Assembly (NCBI GenBank): GCA_947443745.1
Contig: CANEXL010000005.1
Span: 1 to 43,876 of the forward strand
Direction: 5' to 3'
DNA from: Microbacteriaceae bacterium
GTDB lineage: Bacteria; Actinomycetota; Actinomycetes; Actinomycetales; Microbacteriaceae
DNA: 43,876 bases
Shown: positions 1 through 9,704 of the stretch, piece by piece
Numbering within the stretch: position 1 is the first letter of the stretch
How the letters are laid out: every line of letters starts with the position of its first letter
Made by a program: the position numbers and the translations under genes
The notes under the pieces: generated by a model
What the model was told of the DNA's origin: nothing
The model's input: only the letters and a program-made list of their open reading frames with translations
Databases searched by the model: none

Positions 1-572
1 ACCGTGGCATCGATGCCCTTGCGGGTGAGCAAGAGCCCCAGCGGGCGACCGACGGTGAGACCGCGACCGACGATGGTGACGTGCTTGCCCGAGAGTTCAA
101 CGCCGTGACGTTGCAGCAACTCCACGATTCCGGCGGGGGTGCACGGAAGCGGTGAGGCTAACTCGCCTTCGATACTCATGACCAAGCGCCCCAAGTTCAT
201 GGGGTGCAGGCCATCGGCATCTTTCAGTGGATCAATGAGCTCCAGCGCAGCATGCTCGTCGAGGCCCTTGGGCAACGGCAGTTGCACGATGTACCCCGTA
301 ACAGCAGGGTCAGCGTTGAGTTTCTCGATGGCGGCGCGCACATCCGCATCCGTTGCCGTTACCGGCAAATCGACACGGATGGACTGGATGCCCACCTCGG
401 CACAGTCGCGGTGCTTGCCCGCAACGTAGGAACGGGATCCCGGGTCATCGCCCACCAGCAGCGTACCGAGCCCGGGCGTGATGCCCTGGGCGCGAAGTGC
501 TGCGATGCGCGATGCCAACTCACCCTTGATAGCCGACGCGGTTGCGATGCCATCCAGGGTGAGGGCTACCAC
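1..572 (-). CDS. folD: Bifunctional methylenetetrahydrofolate dehydrogenase/methenyltetrahydrofolate cyclohydrolase FolD, C-terminus beyond window start
   Basis: Reverse-strand reading from a GTG at 572 gives [57 protein letters not shown]...[14 protein letters not shown]...[48 protein letters not shown], diagnostic of FolD. The frame is open to the window edge. It overlaps the glyA stop. Confidence 0.95.
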   Translation of the reverse strand, partial: MVALTLDGIATASAIKGELASRIAALRAQGITPGLGTLLVGDDPGSRSYVAGKHRDCAEVGIQSIRVDLPVTATDADVRAAIEKLNADPAVTGYIVQLPLPKGLDEHAALELIDPLKDADGLHPMNLGRLVMSIEGELASPLPCTPAGIVELLQRHGVELSGKHVTIVGRGLTVGRPLGLLLTRKGIDAT

Positions 573-1839
573 TTTTCGAGGCCAGGGTAAAGAGGGAAGG
601 CTTCGGTGAGAACCTTGACACGAGCCTTGAGAGCGCTCACATCGGGGTTCGGCATCAGAGCCAAAGCGATGATCTCGGCAACCTCGGTGAACTCGACATC
701 GCCGAATCCGCGGGTGGCCAGAGCGGGCGTTCCGATGCGGAGCCCGGAGGTAACCATCGGGGGGCGAGGGTCGAAGGGAACCGAGTTGCGGTTGACCGTG
801 ATGCCCACCGAATGAAGAACATCTTCGGCTTGCTGGCCATCCAATGGTGAGGTGCGCAGATCGACGAGCACCAAGTGAACGTCGGTGCCTCCGGTGAGAA
901 CGTCAACCCCGGCGGCGCGGGTGTCTTCGGCCATCAGGCGCTCGGCCAGAATGTGGGCACCGCGAACGGTGCGCTCCTGGCGCTCCTTGAACTCTGGCTC
1001 CATGGCCAACTTGAACGCCGTCGCTTTGGCGGCAATCACGTGCATGAGCGGGCCACCCTGCTGACCGGGGAAGACGGCAGTATTCAGCTTCTTAGCGAGA
1101 GACCCGTCGCGGCTCAAGATCAAGCCCGCACGGGGGCCGTCGAGGGTCTTGTGAACCGTGGTGCTGACAACGTCGGCGAAGGGAACGGGGTTGGGATGCA
1201 GCCCGGCGGCAACAAGACCGGCGAAGTGCGCCATGTCGACCCACAGCTTGGCGCCGACCTCATCAGCGATGGCGCGGAAGGCCGCAAAGTCCATCTGACG
1301 CGAGTAGGCCGACCAGCCGGCGATGATGACGGTGGGCTTGTGCTCAATGGCGAGCGCGCGCACAACATCCATGTCAATCAAGAACGTTTCGGGGTCAACA
1401 CCGTACGACACGGGGTTGTAGACCTTGCCCGAGAAGTTCAGCTTCATACCGTGGGTGAGGTGCCCACCGTGGGCCAACTCGAGGCCCAAGATAGTGTCGC
1501 CAGGCTGGGCAATGGCGTGCAGAACCGCGGCGTTGGCCGTGGCACCGGAGTGGGGCTGAACGTTGGCATACGCGGCACCGAACAACTTCTTGGCGCGCTC
1601 GATGGCGAGGCTCTCGGCCACGTCAACGAATTCGCAGCCACCGTAGTAGCGCTTGCCGGGGTAGCCCTCGGCGTACTTGTTGGTCAGGACCGAGCCTTGC
1701 GACTCGAGAACAGCGCGCGGAACAAAGTTCTCGCTGGCAATCATCTCGAGAAAGTTGCGCTGGCGGTCAAGCTCGTTCTGAAGAACGGCCGCAATCTCTG
1801 GATCGACGCTGGACAGTGGCTCATTGAAAGTGGAAGACA
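566..1839 (-). CDS. glyA: Serine hydroxymethyltransferase
   Basis: ORF 566..1879 contains SHMT signatures ([54 protein letters not shown]). Likely TTG start near 1839 ([16 protein letters not shown]) preceded by AAAGGAG. Confidence 0.95.
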
Positions 1840-1892
1840 AGTGCTGGCTCCTTTGAGATAACCGGGCAGACCCCGGCACAATGGGTGTCGTT

Positions 1893-1975
1893 TCGGCCCA
1901 GGCGTTCGGCCAAATTCGCTCTCAAATCGCTCCCTGATGGAAACCCATCCAAACGCCAGTTGCGATGTGACCAGT
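1893..1975 (-). ncRNA. ZTP (pfl) riboswitch aptamer upstream of glyA
   Basis: Reverse strand reads ...ACTGGCGTTTGGATGGGTTTCCATCAGGGAGCG...GGCCGAACGCCTGGGCC. This matches the pfl/ZTP pattern (CUGGCG, stem GAUGG/CCAUC, GGGAGCG, then CCGnnCGCCUGGGC). glyA is a known target gene class. Confidence 0.86.
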
Positions 1976-2006
1976 CTACCCTCGTGGCAGGCAATAATCT
2001 GGAGAC

Positions 2007-2864
2007 ATGACTGCCGCTACAACCCACTGGGTTCTCACTTTTGTTTGCGCCGATCAGCCCGGAATCGTGCATGGCGTGAGTGGCGCCATCGTTGCCGCCG
2101 GCGGCAACATCACCGAGAGCCAGCAGTTCTCCAGCGACGACACGGGACGCTTCTTCATGCGCCTGCAAGTGGAGACCGCCGCCTCCCGTGAGGAATTCGA
2201 ACATACCCTTCGCCCGGTGACCGAAAAGTACGCCATGACCTGGCGTGTGGATGTGGTGGGCCGCCCCCTGCGCACCCTCGTGCTGGTCTCCACCGCCGCA
2301 CATTGTCTGAACGACCTGCTGTTTCGCCAGCGCGCCGGGCAGCTACCGATCGCGATTCCCCTCGTGCTGTCTAACCACGACACCCTGGCCGACTTGGCGG
2401 GCTTCTATGGGGTGCCGTTCGAAGCGCATCCTGTCACGGATGCCTCTTCCAAAGCAGCCTTCGAAGAGCGTGTCTTAGCCGCGGTGGAGGAACACGACAT
2501 CGAGCTCGTCGTACTCGCCCGTTACATGCAGATCCTCTCCCCCGAGCTGTGCGCGAAGCTCGACGGAAAAGTCATCAACATTCACCACTCGTTCCTTCCC
2601 GGTTTCAAGGGCGCCAACCCCTACAAGCAGGCGCACTCGCGTGGCGTGAAGCTCATTGGCGCCACCGCTCACTTCGTCACCACCGACCTCGATGAGGGGC
2701 CGATCATCGAGCAGAACGTCGTGCGCGTCGACCACTCCCGCACGGCCCGCGAACTCGTCGCGATTGGCCAAGATGAGGAAAGCCGCACGCTCACGCAGGC
2801 CGTGACCTGGTTTGCGGAGAATCGCGTGCTCCTCGACGGTCAGCGCACCATTATTTTTCGCTAG
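2007..2864 (+). CDS. purU: Formyltetrahydrofolate deformylase
   Basis: 285 aa: N-terminal ACT domain (WVLTFVCADQPGIVHGVSGAIVAAGGNITESQQF) plus formyltransferase-like domain (NIHHSFLPGFKGANPYKQAHSRGVKLIGATAHFVTTDLDEGPIIEQ). Confidence 0.95.
   Translation: MTAATTHWVLTFVCADQPGIVHGVSGAIVAAGGNITESQQFSSDDTGRFFMRLQVETAASREEFEHTLRPVTEKYAMTWRVDVVGRPLRTLVLVSTAAHCLNDLLFRQRAGQLPIAIPLVLSNHDTLADLAGFYGVPFEAHPVTDASSKAAFEERVLAAVEEHDIELVVLARYMQILSPELCAKLDGKVINIHHSFLPGFKGANPYKQAHSRGVKLIGATAHFVTTDLDEGPIIEQNVVRVDHSRTARELVAIGQDEESRTLTQAVTWFAENRVLLDGQRTIIFR
2829..2864 (+). repeat. Left copy of direct repeat: 3' end of purU (LLDGQRTIIFR*)
   Basis: CTCCTCGACGGTCAGCGCACCATTATTTTTCGCTAG. It matches 12725-12760 with 4 mismatches in 36 bp, all synonymous third positions. 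Identical 21-bp core at 2844-2864. Confidence 0.93.
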
Positions 2865-2932
2865 CCTTCTCGATTCGGGAGAAGTACGCGGCGATGTGTT
2901 CGCGGATTTTTGTCGCCCGGTCGGAGATCCCG

Positions 2933-3958
2933 TTAGAGCTTCTTCGAGAAGTTGTAACCGACAGGGAAAAGTTCTATTCGGCCCTTTCGGGAAATCAGGC
3001 CCCAAATCCCGCCCCTGACAAACAGCACGAAAACAATGCCGATGACGCCCAGCAAGATCAAGTACAGAGGGCCATAATCTGCCAGTAGTTGTTTGAGGAA
3101 CCAAAAAACAAGCACGCCAATAATCGGCCCCTCCAGTGTTCCGACGCCACCGACGACGACGATGAAGATCATGAAGGCAGACCACTGCACAGAAAACACA
3201 CTGTCGGGTTGAACACGCATTGTGGACACCGCGATGAGCGCTCCCGCTATCCCGGCTCCCGCACCAGCGAAGACGAAGACGAGTCGCTTCACGGCCGTCA
3301 CCATCACTCCTGAGGTCGAAGCAGCCGTCATGTCATCGCGAACCGCCGTGAGGGCGAGCCCCGCCCGCGAACGGATCAACAAGACGCAGGCGGCGACAAC
3401 GATGACCGTCGCCCCCAGTCCGATCCAATAGCTGGTTGCGATTCGCCAGTCCCTCGACAGGTCGCTCATGGCAGAAAAGGAAATGCCAGCGCCCCCTCCA
3501 ATCTGGGGAAATTGCACCACGAGGAGTCGCACGACTTCAGCGACGACCCAGGTACCAACGGCAAAATAACCGCCGACCAATCTGAAGACGAGAAATGAAA
3601 TGGGGATGGCAATCACCCCGCAGACAACGGCGGAAAGCGCAATTGCGGCGAAAATATTCAATCCGAGCGAGTCAGCCAGAACCACCATTGAATAGGCGCC
3701 GATGCCAATGTAGGCCTGCTGCCCTACCGACACCATGCCCCCGTACCCGGCGAGCATATTCCACGTCATGGCAAGGATCACCAGGATAAAGAGATCGATC
3801 ATCGAATAGACAAGAGATAAATTCACCATGAAAGGCAAAACAGCGAGGAGCGCTGCCACCACGAGGAATGACGAGCTTCCGATGATCGACGTTCGCGTCC
3901 AGCGTCGAACAAAATGCGTGCGTTGCTCAACTAATACCTGAGCTACGGAAGCGCTCAT
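2933..3958 (-). CDS. ABC transporter permease, HAAT family (LivM-like)
   Basis: 341-aa polytopic protein with LivM-type signature (ILVILAMTWNMLAGYGGMVSVGQQAYIGIGAYSMVVLAD; GLALTAVRDDMTAASTSGV). 4-bp overlap with the next gene. Confidence 0.88.
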   Translation of the reverse strand: MSASVAQVLVEQRTHFVRRWTRTSIIGSSSFLVVAALLAVLPFMVNLSLVYSMIDLFILVILAMTWNMLAGYGGMVSVGQQAYIGIGAYSMVVLADSLGLNIFAAIALSAVVCGVIAIPISFLVFRLVGGYFAVGTWVVAEVVRLLVVQFPQIGGGAGISFSAMSDLSRDWRIATSYWIGLGATVIVVAACVLLIRSRAGLALTAVRDDMTAASTSGVMVTAVKRLVFVFAGAGAGIAGALIAVSTMRVQPDSVFSVQWSAFMIFIVVVGGVGTLEGPIIGVLVFWFLKQLLADYGPLYLILLGVIGIVFVLFVRGGIWGLISRKGRIELFPVGYNFSKKL

Positions 3959-4824
3959 GCTCGAACCTTTCGTCGGGTCAAACCATTCGGGAGGAAAGCG
4001 AGGAACAAAAGAAAGACAAGGTGTCCCGCAAGGATTTGTTGCGCTGGCGCGAAAGCGGCGCCGACCGTTTGCGCAACGCCCAGAATCATGGCTCCGCCAA
4101 GGGTCCCCCAGAGACTCCCCAGCCCACCGATGATGACCGCCTCAAAAGCGAAAATCAACAACATCGAGCCCGACGTCGGATTAAATGACGTTTGGACACC
4201 GGCTGCCAGACCCGCAATCGCGACGAGCCCGAAGGCAATTGCCGTTGCCAGAGCATAGATCTGCTTCGGATTAACACCTTGAAGGTCGACCGTTGCCGGA
4301 TCGTCACTTACGGCACGAACGAGTCGGCCATATTGGGTCTTGGCCGTTACCCACGAAAGGATCGACAGAATCACAATCGCCAGCAGAAAAATGAAAAGGG
4401 GAAAAACACCAACCCGAATATCAAAGGGCAACGTTATTGATGCCGTGTCCACGCCGCCCAGAGAAAGTCGCTTCTGGTCAGCCGATCCAAACATGAGGAG
4501 AAGGTTCTGAATGATGATCGAGAGTCCGAAGGTGACAAGAAGTGATGGCAGCGGAGAAAGCCCGAGCGTTCTCTGCAGAATCGTTCGCTGCAGGATGTAA
4601 CCGAGGACTGCCATCGCCGGGGCAACGATGAGCAATGCGGCCAAGGGGCTGATCAAGGCCGCATTCACAACGATGAGCGTTCCGTAGGCAGCGAGAACAG
4701 CGAAGTCGCCGTACGCAAGGTTCACTATCCGCATCACACCGAACATGAGCGACAGCCCAGCAGCAAAGAGGGCGTACAGTCCGCCGAGAAGGATTCCCTG
4801 GATCAGAGGGTCAAGAAGATTCAT
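3955..4824 (-). CDS. ABC transporter permease, HAAT family (LivH-like)
   Basis: 289 aa; LIQGILLGGLYALFAAGLSLMFGVMRIVNLAYGDFAVLAAYG is typical of LivH. Confidence 0.88.
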   Translation of the reverse strand: MNLLDPLIQGILLGGLYALFAAGLSLMFGVMRIVNLAYGDFAVLAAYGTLIVVNAALISPLAALLIVAPAMAVLGYILQRTILQRTLGLSPLPSLLVTFGLSIIIQNLLLMFGSADQKRLSLGGVDTASITLPFDIRVGVFPLFIFLLAIVILSILSWVTAKTQYGRLVRAVSDDPATVDLQGVNPKQIYALATAIAFGLVAIAGLAAGVQTSFNPTSGSMLLIFAFEAVIIGGLGSLWGTLGGAMILGVAQTVGAAFAPAQQILAGHLVFLLFLAFLPNGLTRRKVRA

Positions 4825-5519
4825 GAGTCTCTCTCCGTACCGAAGTACGCGGCAGAAATTTCGGACAAGGCTATATTTTTGCCAGCGAGCGACGTTGCCC
4901 CTTGGAGGAGACAGTGGACCTCGTCAGAGACGTTCAGGGCCCGCGAGACATCCTGCTCAACGAGGAGGATTGCCGTCCCCTGCTCCAGAATGATGGGGAG
5001 GCTTGCGTACAGCTCTCCAATAATTGACGGGGCCAAACCAAGACTCACCTCGTCAAGCAGCAGAAGCCTGGGGTTAGCGACGAGTGCACGCGCAATTGCC
5101 GTGGCCTGCTGCTCACCGCCCGACAGGTTTCCTGCGCGGCGGTCTTTACGTTCCGCCACCAACGGGAAAAGATCATAGACCGCGTCAAGAGTCCACGCAC
5201 CTTTGCGTTTAGCGGAAAGCGCCGTCTGCAAATTCTCGTGAACCGTAAGGGAGGCGAAGAGTCGACGCCCCTCAGGCACCATGATGATGCCGCGACGGGC
5301 GCGCTCGTAGGCTGGAAGCCCTGAAACGTCGTCGCCGTCGAACACAATCGATCCGCTTTTGGTGGGTAGTTGTCCGGCAATGGTCTTCAGCAGCGTCGAC
5401 TTACCAGCGCCGTTTGCCCCGATGATTGCCAGAATTCCCCCTTCGGAAATGGCAAGGTCAATGTCCCGAATCGCCGTGACTTGGCCGTAGGCAGCGCTGA
5501 GCTTTGTGACGTCAAGCAT
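4821..5519 (-). CDS. ABC transporter ATP-binding protein (LivF-like)
   Basis: Start likely at MLDVTKLSAAYGQVTAI; Walker A GANGAGKSTLLKTIAG, LSGGEQQATAIARALVANPRLLLLDEVSLGLAP. Confidence 0.9.
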   Translation of the reverse strand: MLDVTKLSAAYGQVTAIRDIDLAISEGGILAIIGANGAGKSTLLKTIAGQLPTKSGSIVFDGDDVSGLPAYERARRGIIMVPEGRRLFASLTVHENLQTALSAKRKGAWTLDAVYDLFPLVAERKDRRAGNLSGGEQQATAIARALVANPRLLLLDEVSLGLAPSIIGELYASLPIILEQGTAILLVEQDVSRALNVSDEVHCLLQGATSLAGKNIALSEISAAYFGTERDS

Positions 5520-6315
5520 GAGTATTGGGTTCTTTCTGGACCTCGCTGGGGCGGTTCTTGACAAAGGACTCGGCTTCATTTTCTCCATCGGGATCAAGTC
5601 CGAGATAGACGGACCGAACTTCAGGAGAATTGAGAACGGCTTGTGGTTCGCCCTCGGCGAGAATCCTTCCGTAGGTCAAGCAGATGAGCCGTGTGGCGAC
5701 CGCCGTCAATGCGTGGACAACGTGTTCAATCCAAATAACAGTGACGCCCGATGCCGAAACATGCCGGATAAGGTCGACCAACTCCGGCACTTCGCTCTCC
5801 GTCAAGCCGCCGGCAATCTCGTCGAGGAGAAGAATGCGGGGGTTTGCTGCTAGCGCGCGGGCAACCTCGAGGCGTTTGCGATCGAGCAATCTCAGAGAGC
5901 TTGCGGGATTGTTTGCGTATCCCTCCAATCCGACGCTCTTCATGGCACCGATTGCGAGATCTTCTGCCTTTTTACCTCGAGCATTCGCGGCGAAGGTCGA
6001 TGCGACAAGCAGGTTCTCCAAAACCGTCATCTCAAGAAACGGTCGTGGAATTTGATAACTCGTCGCGATCCCATGACGCGCGCGCCAACTTGCTGACGTA
6101 CGTGTTATGTCTTCGTTGTCCAGAAGAATTCGCCCAGTCGAAGCCCCCACCGAACCACCAATGACACTGAGAAGGGTTGATTTTCCCGCGCCATTGGGGC
6201 CGATGATGCCGAGGACCTCTCCGGCTTCAACGCGAAGGTCAAAGTCGGAGAGGACCTGGAGCTGACCGAACTTTCGCCCCAAATTTTGGGTCTCAAGAAG
6301 CGGTGCTGATGACAT
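5512..6315 (-). CDS. ABC transporter ATP-binding protein (LivG-like)
   Basis: 267 aa; Walker A GPNGAGKSTLLSVIGG, Walker B LLLDEIAGGLTESEV, C-terminal YLGLDPDGENEAE. Confidence 0.9.
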   Translation of the reverse strand: MSSAPLLETQNLGRKFGQLQVLSDFDLRVEAGEVLGIIGPNGAGKSTLLSVIGGSVGASTGRILLDNEDITRTSASWRARHGIATSYQIPRPFLEMTVLENLLVASTFAANARGKKAEDLAIGAMKSVGLEGYANNPASSLRLLDRKRLEVARALAANPRILLLDEIAGGLTESEVPELVDLIRHVSASGVTVIWIEHVVHALTAVATRLICLTYGRILAEGEPQAVLNSPEVRSVYLGLDPDGENEAESFVKNRPSEVQKEPNTHA

Positions 6316-6317
6316 AA

Positions 6318-7631
6318 CTACTTAGACCAGTCCATCTTTTCCATCGTGCCGCCCGTGGGAATTTGAGGGGCTTCCGAGTTGGAGACGATGACGATCTTGT
6401 AGGTTCCATCGGGCTGGATTCTCCACTGACCGCCGACAAGAGGAGTCTTGGAGACGTTGGCCACGGGTCCAGATGTCCAGTCCACGGGGCCGACAATGGT
6501 GTCTGTCTTGAGGGTCGAGACTGCCTTCTGAAGGTCTGCCTCATCAAGCGACGCGGACTTCTGCAGAACAGCCGTTGCGACCTCGAAGAGTGCTTCAGCA
6601 AAACCAAGAGGTTGCGTCCACTGCTTTCCCGTGCCCTTTTCATAGGCTGTTGCAAGGTCAGCTGCCGTTTGCCCGGTCAGGGTGCTCGTGTAGGGGCTGG
6701 AGGGTGACCACCAGACCTCGGACGAAAGGTTATTGCCCGTCGTTCCGAGTGCTTCCAGCGCCGAGGGGAACAGAATAGCTTTTCCAATCGTTGCCACCTC
6801 AGGTTGGTAACCCTGCTGAACGGCCTGCTTCCAGAACGTGGTGAAATCGGGAGGGATAGGAACGCCCACCAGAATATTGCTGTTCTGTGCTTTGAACGCT
6901 GAGATCTGAGCGGAGAAGTCCGTCGTGCCGTTCGCGTAGAGTCCGGGGTCGTTTTGCGTTAGGCCCATCTTCTCGATGACAGGAGGGAAGCCCAAAGCCT
7001 TATCCGACCACGCTATGCCGTCGGGGTCATTTGGCCACAGTTCAGCAACGCTCGTCGACGTAGCTCCAGACTGCTTCCACATGTCCGCATAAACGGCACT
7101 GATGTCTTCCAGACCCCAGAAGAAGTGATACGTCCATTTGAAGGGCTTCGCGGGATCTCCGCCACGACCAAAGAAGTAGGCCTGCCACGGTGCGACCGTT
7201 GAAATACAGACCACCTGATTTGCCTCGCACTGATCCGAAACGGGGTTGACCGTGTCGGGCGTTGACGACACGAGGATCATGCTGACACCGTCTTTGAGGA
7301 TTAACTCGGATGCGACGTCTGAAGCCCGCTTCGAGTCTGACTGGGTGTCTTTCGAAATAATTTCGACGGAGTGCTTGCTTCCGTCCGCGAGTGTGACGCC
7401 GTTCGTTTTGTAATACGCAGCCATCTGGTCCAAGACGAAACTGTCAGCCTCGCCAAACGCCGCCAAGGGGCCCGTCTGAGGCGTGACATAGCCAATCTTG
7501 ATTACGTCACCGGTCGGCGTCGCTGCGCCGGAGCCCAGGCCGCCACTGCAGCCAACCAGCGAACCGGTAGCGGCCGCAGCAACAGCGACAAGACTTAGGC
7601 CACGCAGCCATTTTGCTTTGTTGTGTGTCAT
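6318..7631 (-). CDS. ABC transporter substrate-binding lipoprotein (Liv/HAAT family)
   Basis: Start MTHNKAKWLRGLSLVAVAAAATGSLVGCSGG (lipobox LVGC); periplasmic-binding features (IKIGYVTPQTGPLAAFGEADSFVLDQM). Confidence 0.9.
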   Translation of the reverse strand: MTHNKAKWLRGLSLVAVAAAATGSLVGCSGGLGSGAATPTGDVIKIGYVTPQTGPLAAFGEADSFVLDQMAAYYKTNGVTLADGSKHSVEIISKDTQSDSKRASDVASELILKDGVSMILVSSTPDTVNPVSDQCEANQVVCISTVAPWQAYFFGRGGDPAKPFKWTYHFFWGLEDISAVYADMWKQSGATSTSVAELWPNDPDGIAWSDKALGFPPVIEKMGLTQNDPGLYANGTTDFSAQISAFKAQNSNILVGVPIPPDFTTFWKQAVQQGYQPEVATIGKAILFPSALEALGTTGNNLSSEVWWSPSSPYTSTLTGQTAADLATAYEKGTGKQWTQPLGFAEALFEVATAVLQKSASLDEADLQKAVSTLKTDTIVGPVDWTSGPVANVSKTPLVGGQWRIQPDGTYKIVIVSNSEAPQIPTGGTMEKMDWSK

Positions 7632-7725
7632 GTGCAATTTCCTAACTTCATTGTGGGGATTTGCTAAGGATTGTTGATGATTTCTTGGTGAAGCACCTTG
7701 CACACCGAGGTGGCGAAGGAGGTGA

Positions 7726-7743
7726 CTCCGGATTACTCCGGAG
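7726..7743 (-). other. Intra-operon hairpin at the dioxygenase stop codon
   Basis: CTCCGGA-TTAC-TCCGGAG: 7-bp perfect stem, 4-nt loop, no U-tract. It lies before the ~100-bp gap to the binding-protein gene. Confidence 0.5.
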
Positions 7744-8620
7744 CCAAGATGATGTCGAAGCGCACACGGGACCAGGGGTGGCCACCGAGGTCTCGACCGT
7801 CAGGTGTCACGACATCGCCGGCCTGATAGTGGAAATGCTTGATGAGTGATTCCTTCACGCCAAAAACACTGTCGCTGGAAAGCAGCTCGTCTCCGGCTAC
7901 GAAGATGTGCGTCACAAGCTTGCGACGGTGGGGCGCGGTCACCATGAAATGCAGGTGAGACGCGCGCATGGGGGAACGACTAGTGGCCTCAAGCATCATG
8001 CCGACCGGGCCGTCATGAGGGATGGGATACGGCGTCGGTGTAAGCCCCCAAAAAGAGTAGTTTCCATCGGGGTCGGAATAGAGATGCGCGCGACCAGCAA
8101 CCCGGCCGTCGGTGTACTGCACATCGTAAAAGCCGTCGTCGTCGGCTTCCCAGACTTCGATTCGCGCGCCCCCAATCGGGTTACCCTCCGTGTCGCTGAC
8201 CGTTCCCTCAACCCAACAGGGTTGCCCTGGGGCATCCCCCGCAATATCGCCACCGATATCGATGAGGGGAGCATCATTGACGAAAAACGGGCCGAAGACA
8301 GTTGCCTCGGTTGCGGTGCCAAAAGCTTCGTTATTCACGGCAACTGTTTGCATTGAGATGCCAAGAACGTCCGACAAAAGAATGAATTCCTGACGGCGAT
8401 CATCGGTGATGTTGCCCACAGCGGTAAGAAATTCGATCATTTTCTCCCACTCCGATTCGCTCAACCGGATATCACGAACAAAGTTATGCAGGTGTTGCAC
8501 CAACTTCTGCATGATCTCTTTCAGCCGAGGGTCAGCAGTTTTGTCGAAGGAGGCAATGACCGTGCGAACGAGATCTTCCTCACGTTTCGTTTGCTCGGCA
8601 GAGATGGGGTTATTCGACAT
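7733..8620 (-). CDS. Intradiol ring-cleavage dioxygenase, probably hydroxyquinol 1,2-dioxygenase
   Basis: 295 aa; intradiol core ([10 protein letters not shown]...[42 protein letters not shown]...[10 protein letters not shown]...RASHLHFMV) with expected Tyr/His iron ligands. Confidence 0.88.
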   Translation of the reverse strand: MSNNPISAEQTKREEDLVRTVIASFDKTADPRLKEIMQKLVQHLHNFVRDIRLSESEWEKMIEFLTAVGNITDDRRQEFILLSDVLGISMQTVAVNNEAFGTATEATVFGPFFVNDAPLIDIGGDIAGDAPGQPCWVEGTVSDTEGNPIGGARIEVWEADDDGFYDVQYTDGRVAGRAHLYSDPDGNYSFWGLTPTPYPIPHDGPVGMMLEATSRSPMRASHLHFMVTAPHRRKLVTHIFVAGDELLSSDSVFGVKESLIKHFHYQAGDVVTPDGRDLGGHPWSRVRFDIILAPE

Positions 8621-8631
8621 TTTTGCCTTCC

Positions 8632-9699
8632 TCAGTTCGAACCGGGCGTGATGCCAGCCCAGGCGGCGTGCAGCAATGCGGTCAGATTTTCTTTCGTCGC
8701 TGGACGGGGGTTGCTTTCGGGGATTAACGGGAGAGCGATGCTGACCGCTTCGTCAATGTCAGATTCCTTGAAGCCATAGTCCTTGAGAGCCGCGGGCGCA
8801 TTGAGCTCGGCACGCAGGGCATTCAACCCCTCCAGTCCTGTCGATGCTCCAAAGGCCGCGGCCAGGCGCCTATCCGCGTCTGCGGCAAACGGTGCATTGA
8901 AGGCCAAAACATACGGCAATACGGTTGCGTGCGTCTGGGCATGAGGAAGGTTGTACGTTCCGCCGAGAACATGGCAAATTTTGTGATGCATGCCCGAGCC
9001 GGCCGAAGCGAAAGAAACGGCCGACAAATAGGCTCCGAAGAGCGCCTGCTCACGCCCCTTCTCATCCGTTGGATTCTTAACAATTAGTGGAAGGCCTGAA
9101 GCGAGAGCCCGGATGCCTTCCGCGGCCAAGGCCTGGTTGATGGGATCCGCGCGCGGCGCCCACATGGAGTCAACGCAATGAGCAAGAGCATTCATGCCTG
9201 ACGCCACAGAAAGCTCAACCGCTAAAGAGTACGTGAGTTCGGCGTCGTAAACGACGGTTACCGGGAGGACACGGTTGTCTACCCCCGTGGTCTTACGAGC
9301 GCCCTCGGTCAGCCCCCACACGTTCGTTGCTTCGGAACCGGCATAGGTTGTCGCGACAGCAAGAATAGGAATTCCCGTGGTGAGCGCGATTGCCTTCGCC
9401 AGACCCGTCGTTGACCCTCCGCCGACGCAAATCAGCAGATCGATTCCATTGTCGACGGCGGCTTTTCTTGCATCCTCCGCTTTTTCAATCGGAACATGTT
9501 GAACGACGTCGCCGAATGTTACGGTCACCGAGATGTCGGCCGTCACGGCCTTCGCAATTTCTGCTTCAAACTCCGCGGCGATCAGCATCACTCTTTTGGC
9601 GCCAAGACGAGCTACTTCCTCAGCCACGTTTCTCGCTGCGTGACCGCCACCAAAAAGTAAGCGTTGACCCAAGGTTTCATGCGCAAAGTTGAGGCCCAC
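8632..9699 (-). CDS. Maleylacetate reductase (iron-containing alcohol dehydrogenase superfamily)
   Basis: Likely GTG start at 9699 ([29 protein letters not shown]) after [81 protein letters not shown]. Confidence 0.9.
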   Translation of the reverse strand: MGLNFAHETLGQRLLFGGGHAARNVAEEVARLGAKRVMLIAAEFEAEIAKAVTADISVTVTFGDVVQHVPIEKAEDARKAAVDNGIDLLICVGGGSTTGLAKAIALTTGIPILAVATTYAGSEATNVWGLTEGARKTTGVDNRVLPVTVVYDAELTYSLAVELSVASGMNALAHCVDSMWAPRADPINQALAAEGIRALASGLPLIVKNPTDEKGREQALFGAYLSAVSFASAGSGMHHKICHVLGGTYNLPHAQTHATVLPYVLAFNAPFAADADRRLAAAFGASTGLEGLNALRAELNAPAALKDYGFKESDIDEAVSIALPLIPESNPRPATKENLTALLHAAWAGITPGSN

Positions 9700-9704
9700 T
9701 GCGG

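Noticed and set aside
875-1861. 328-aa plus-strand ORF
   Set aside because: Antisense of glyA; mirror-frame ORF in GC-rich coding DNA with no recognisable domain.
2475-3185. 236-aa minus-strand ORF spanning purU end and LivM-like gene
   Set aside because: Out of frame with the LivM-like protein and antisense to purU; chance ORF.
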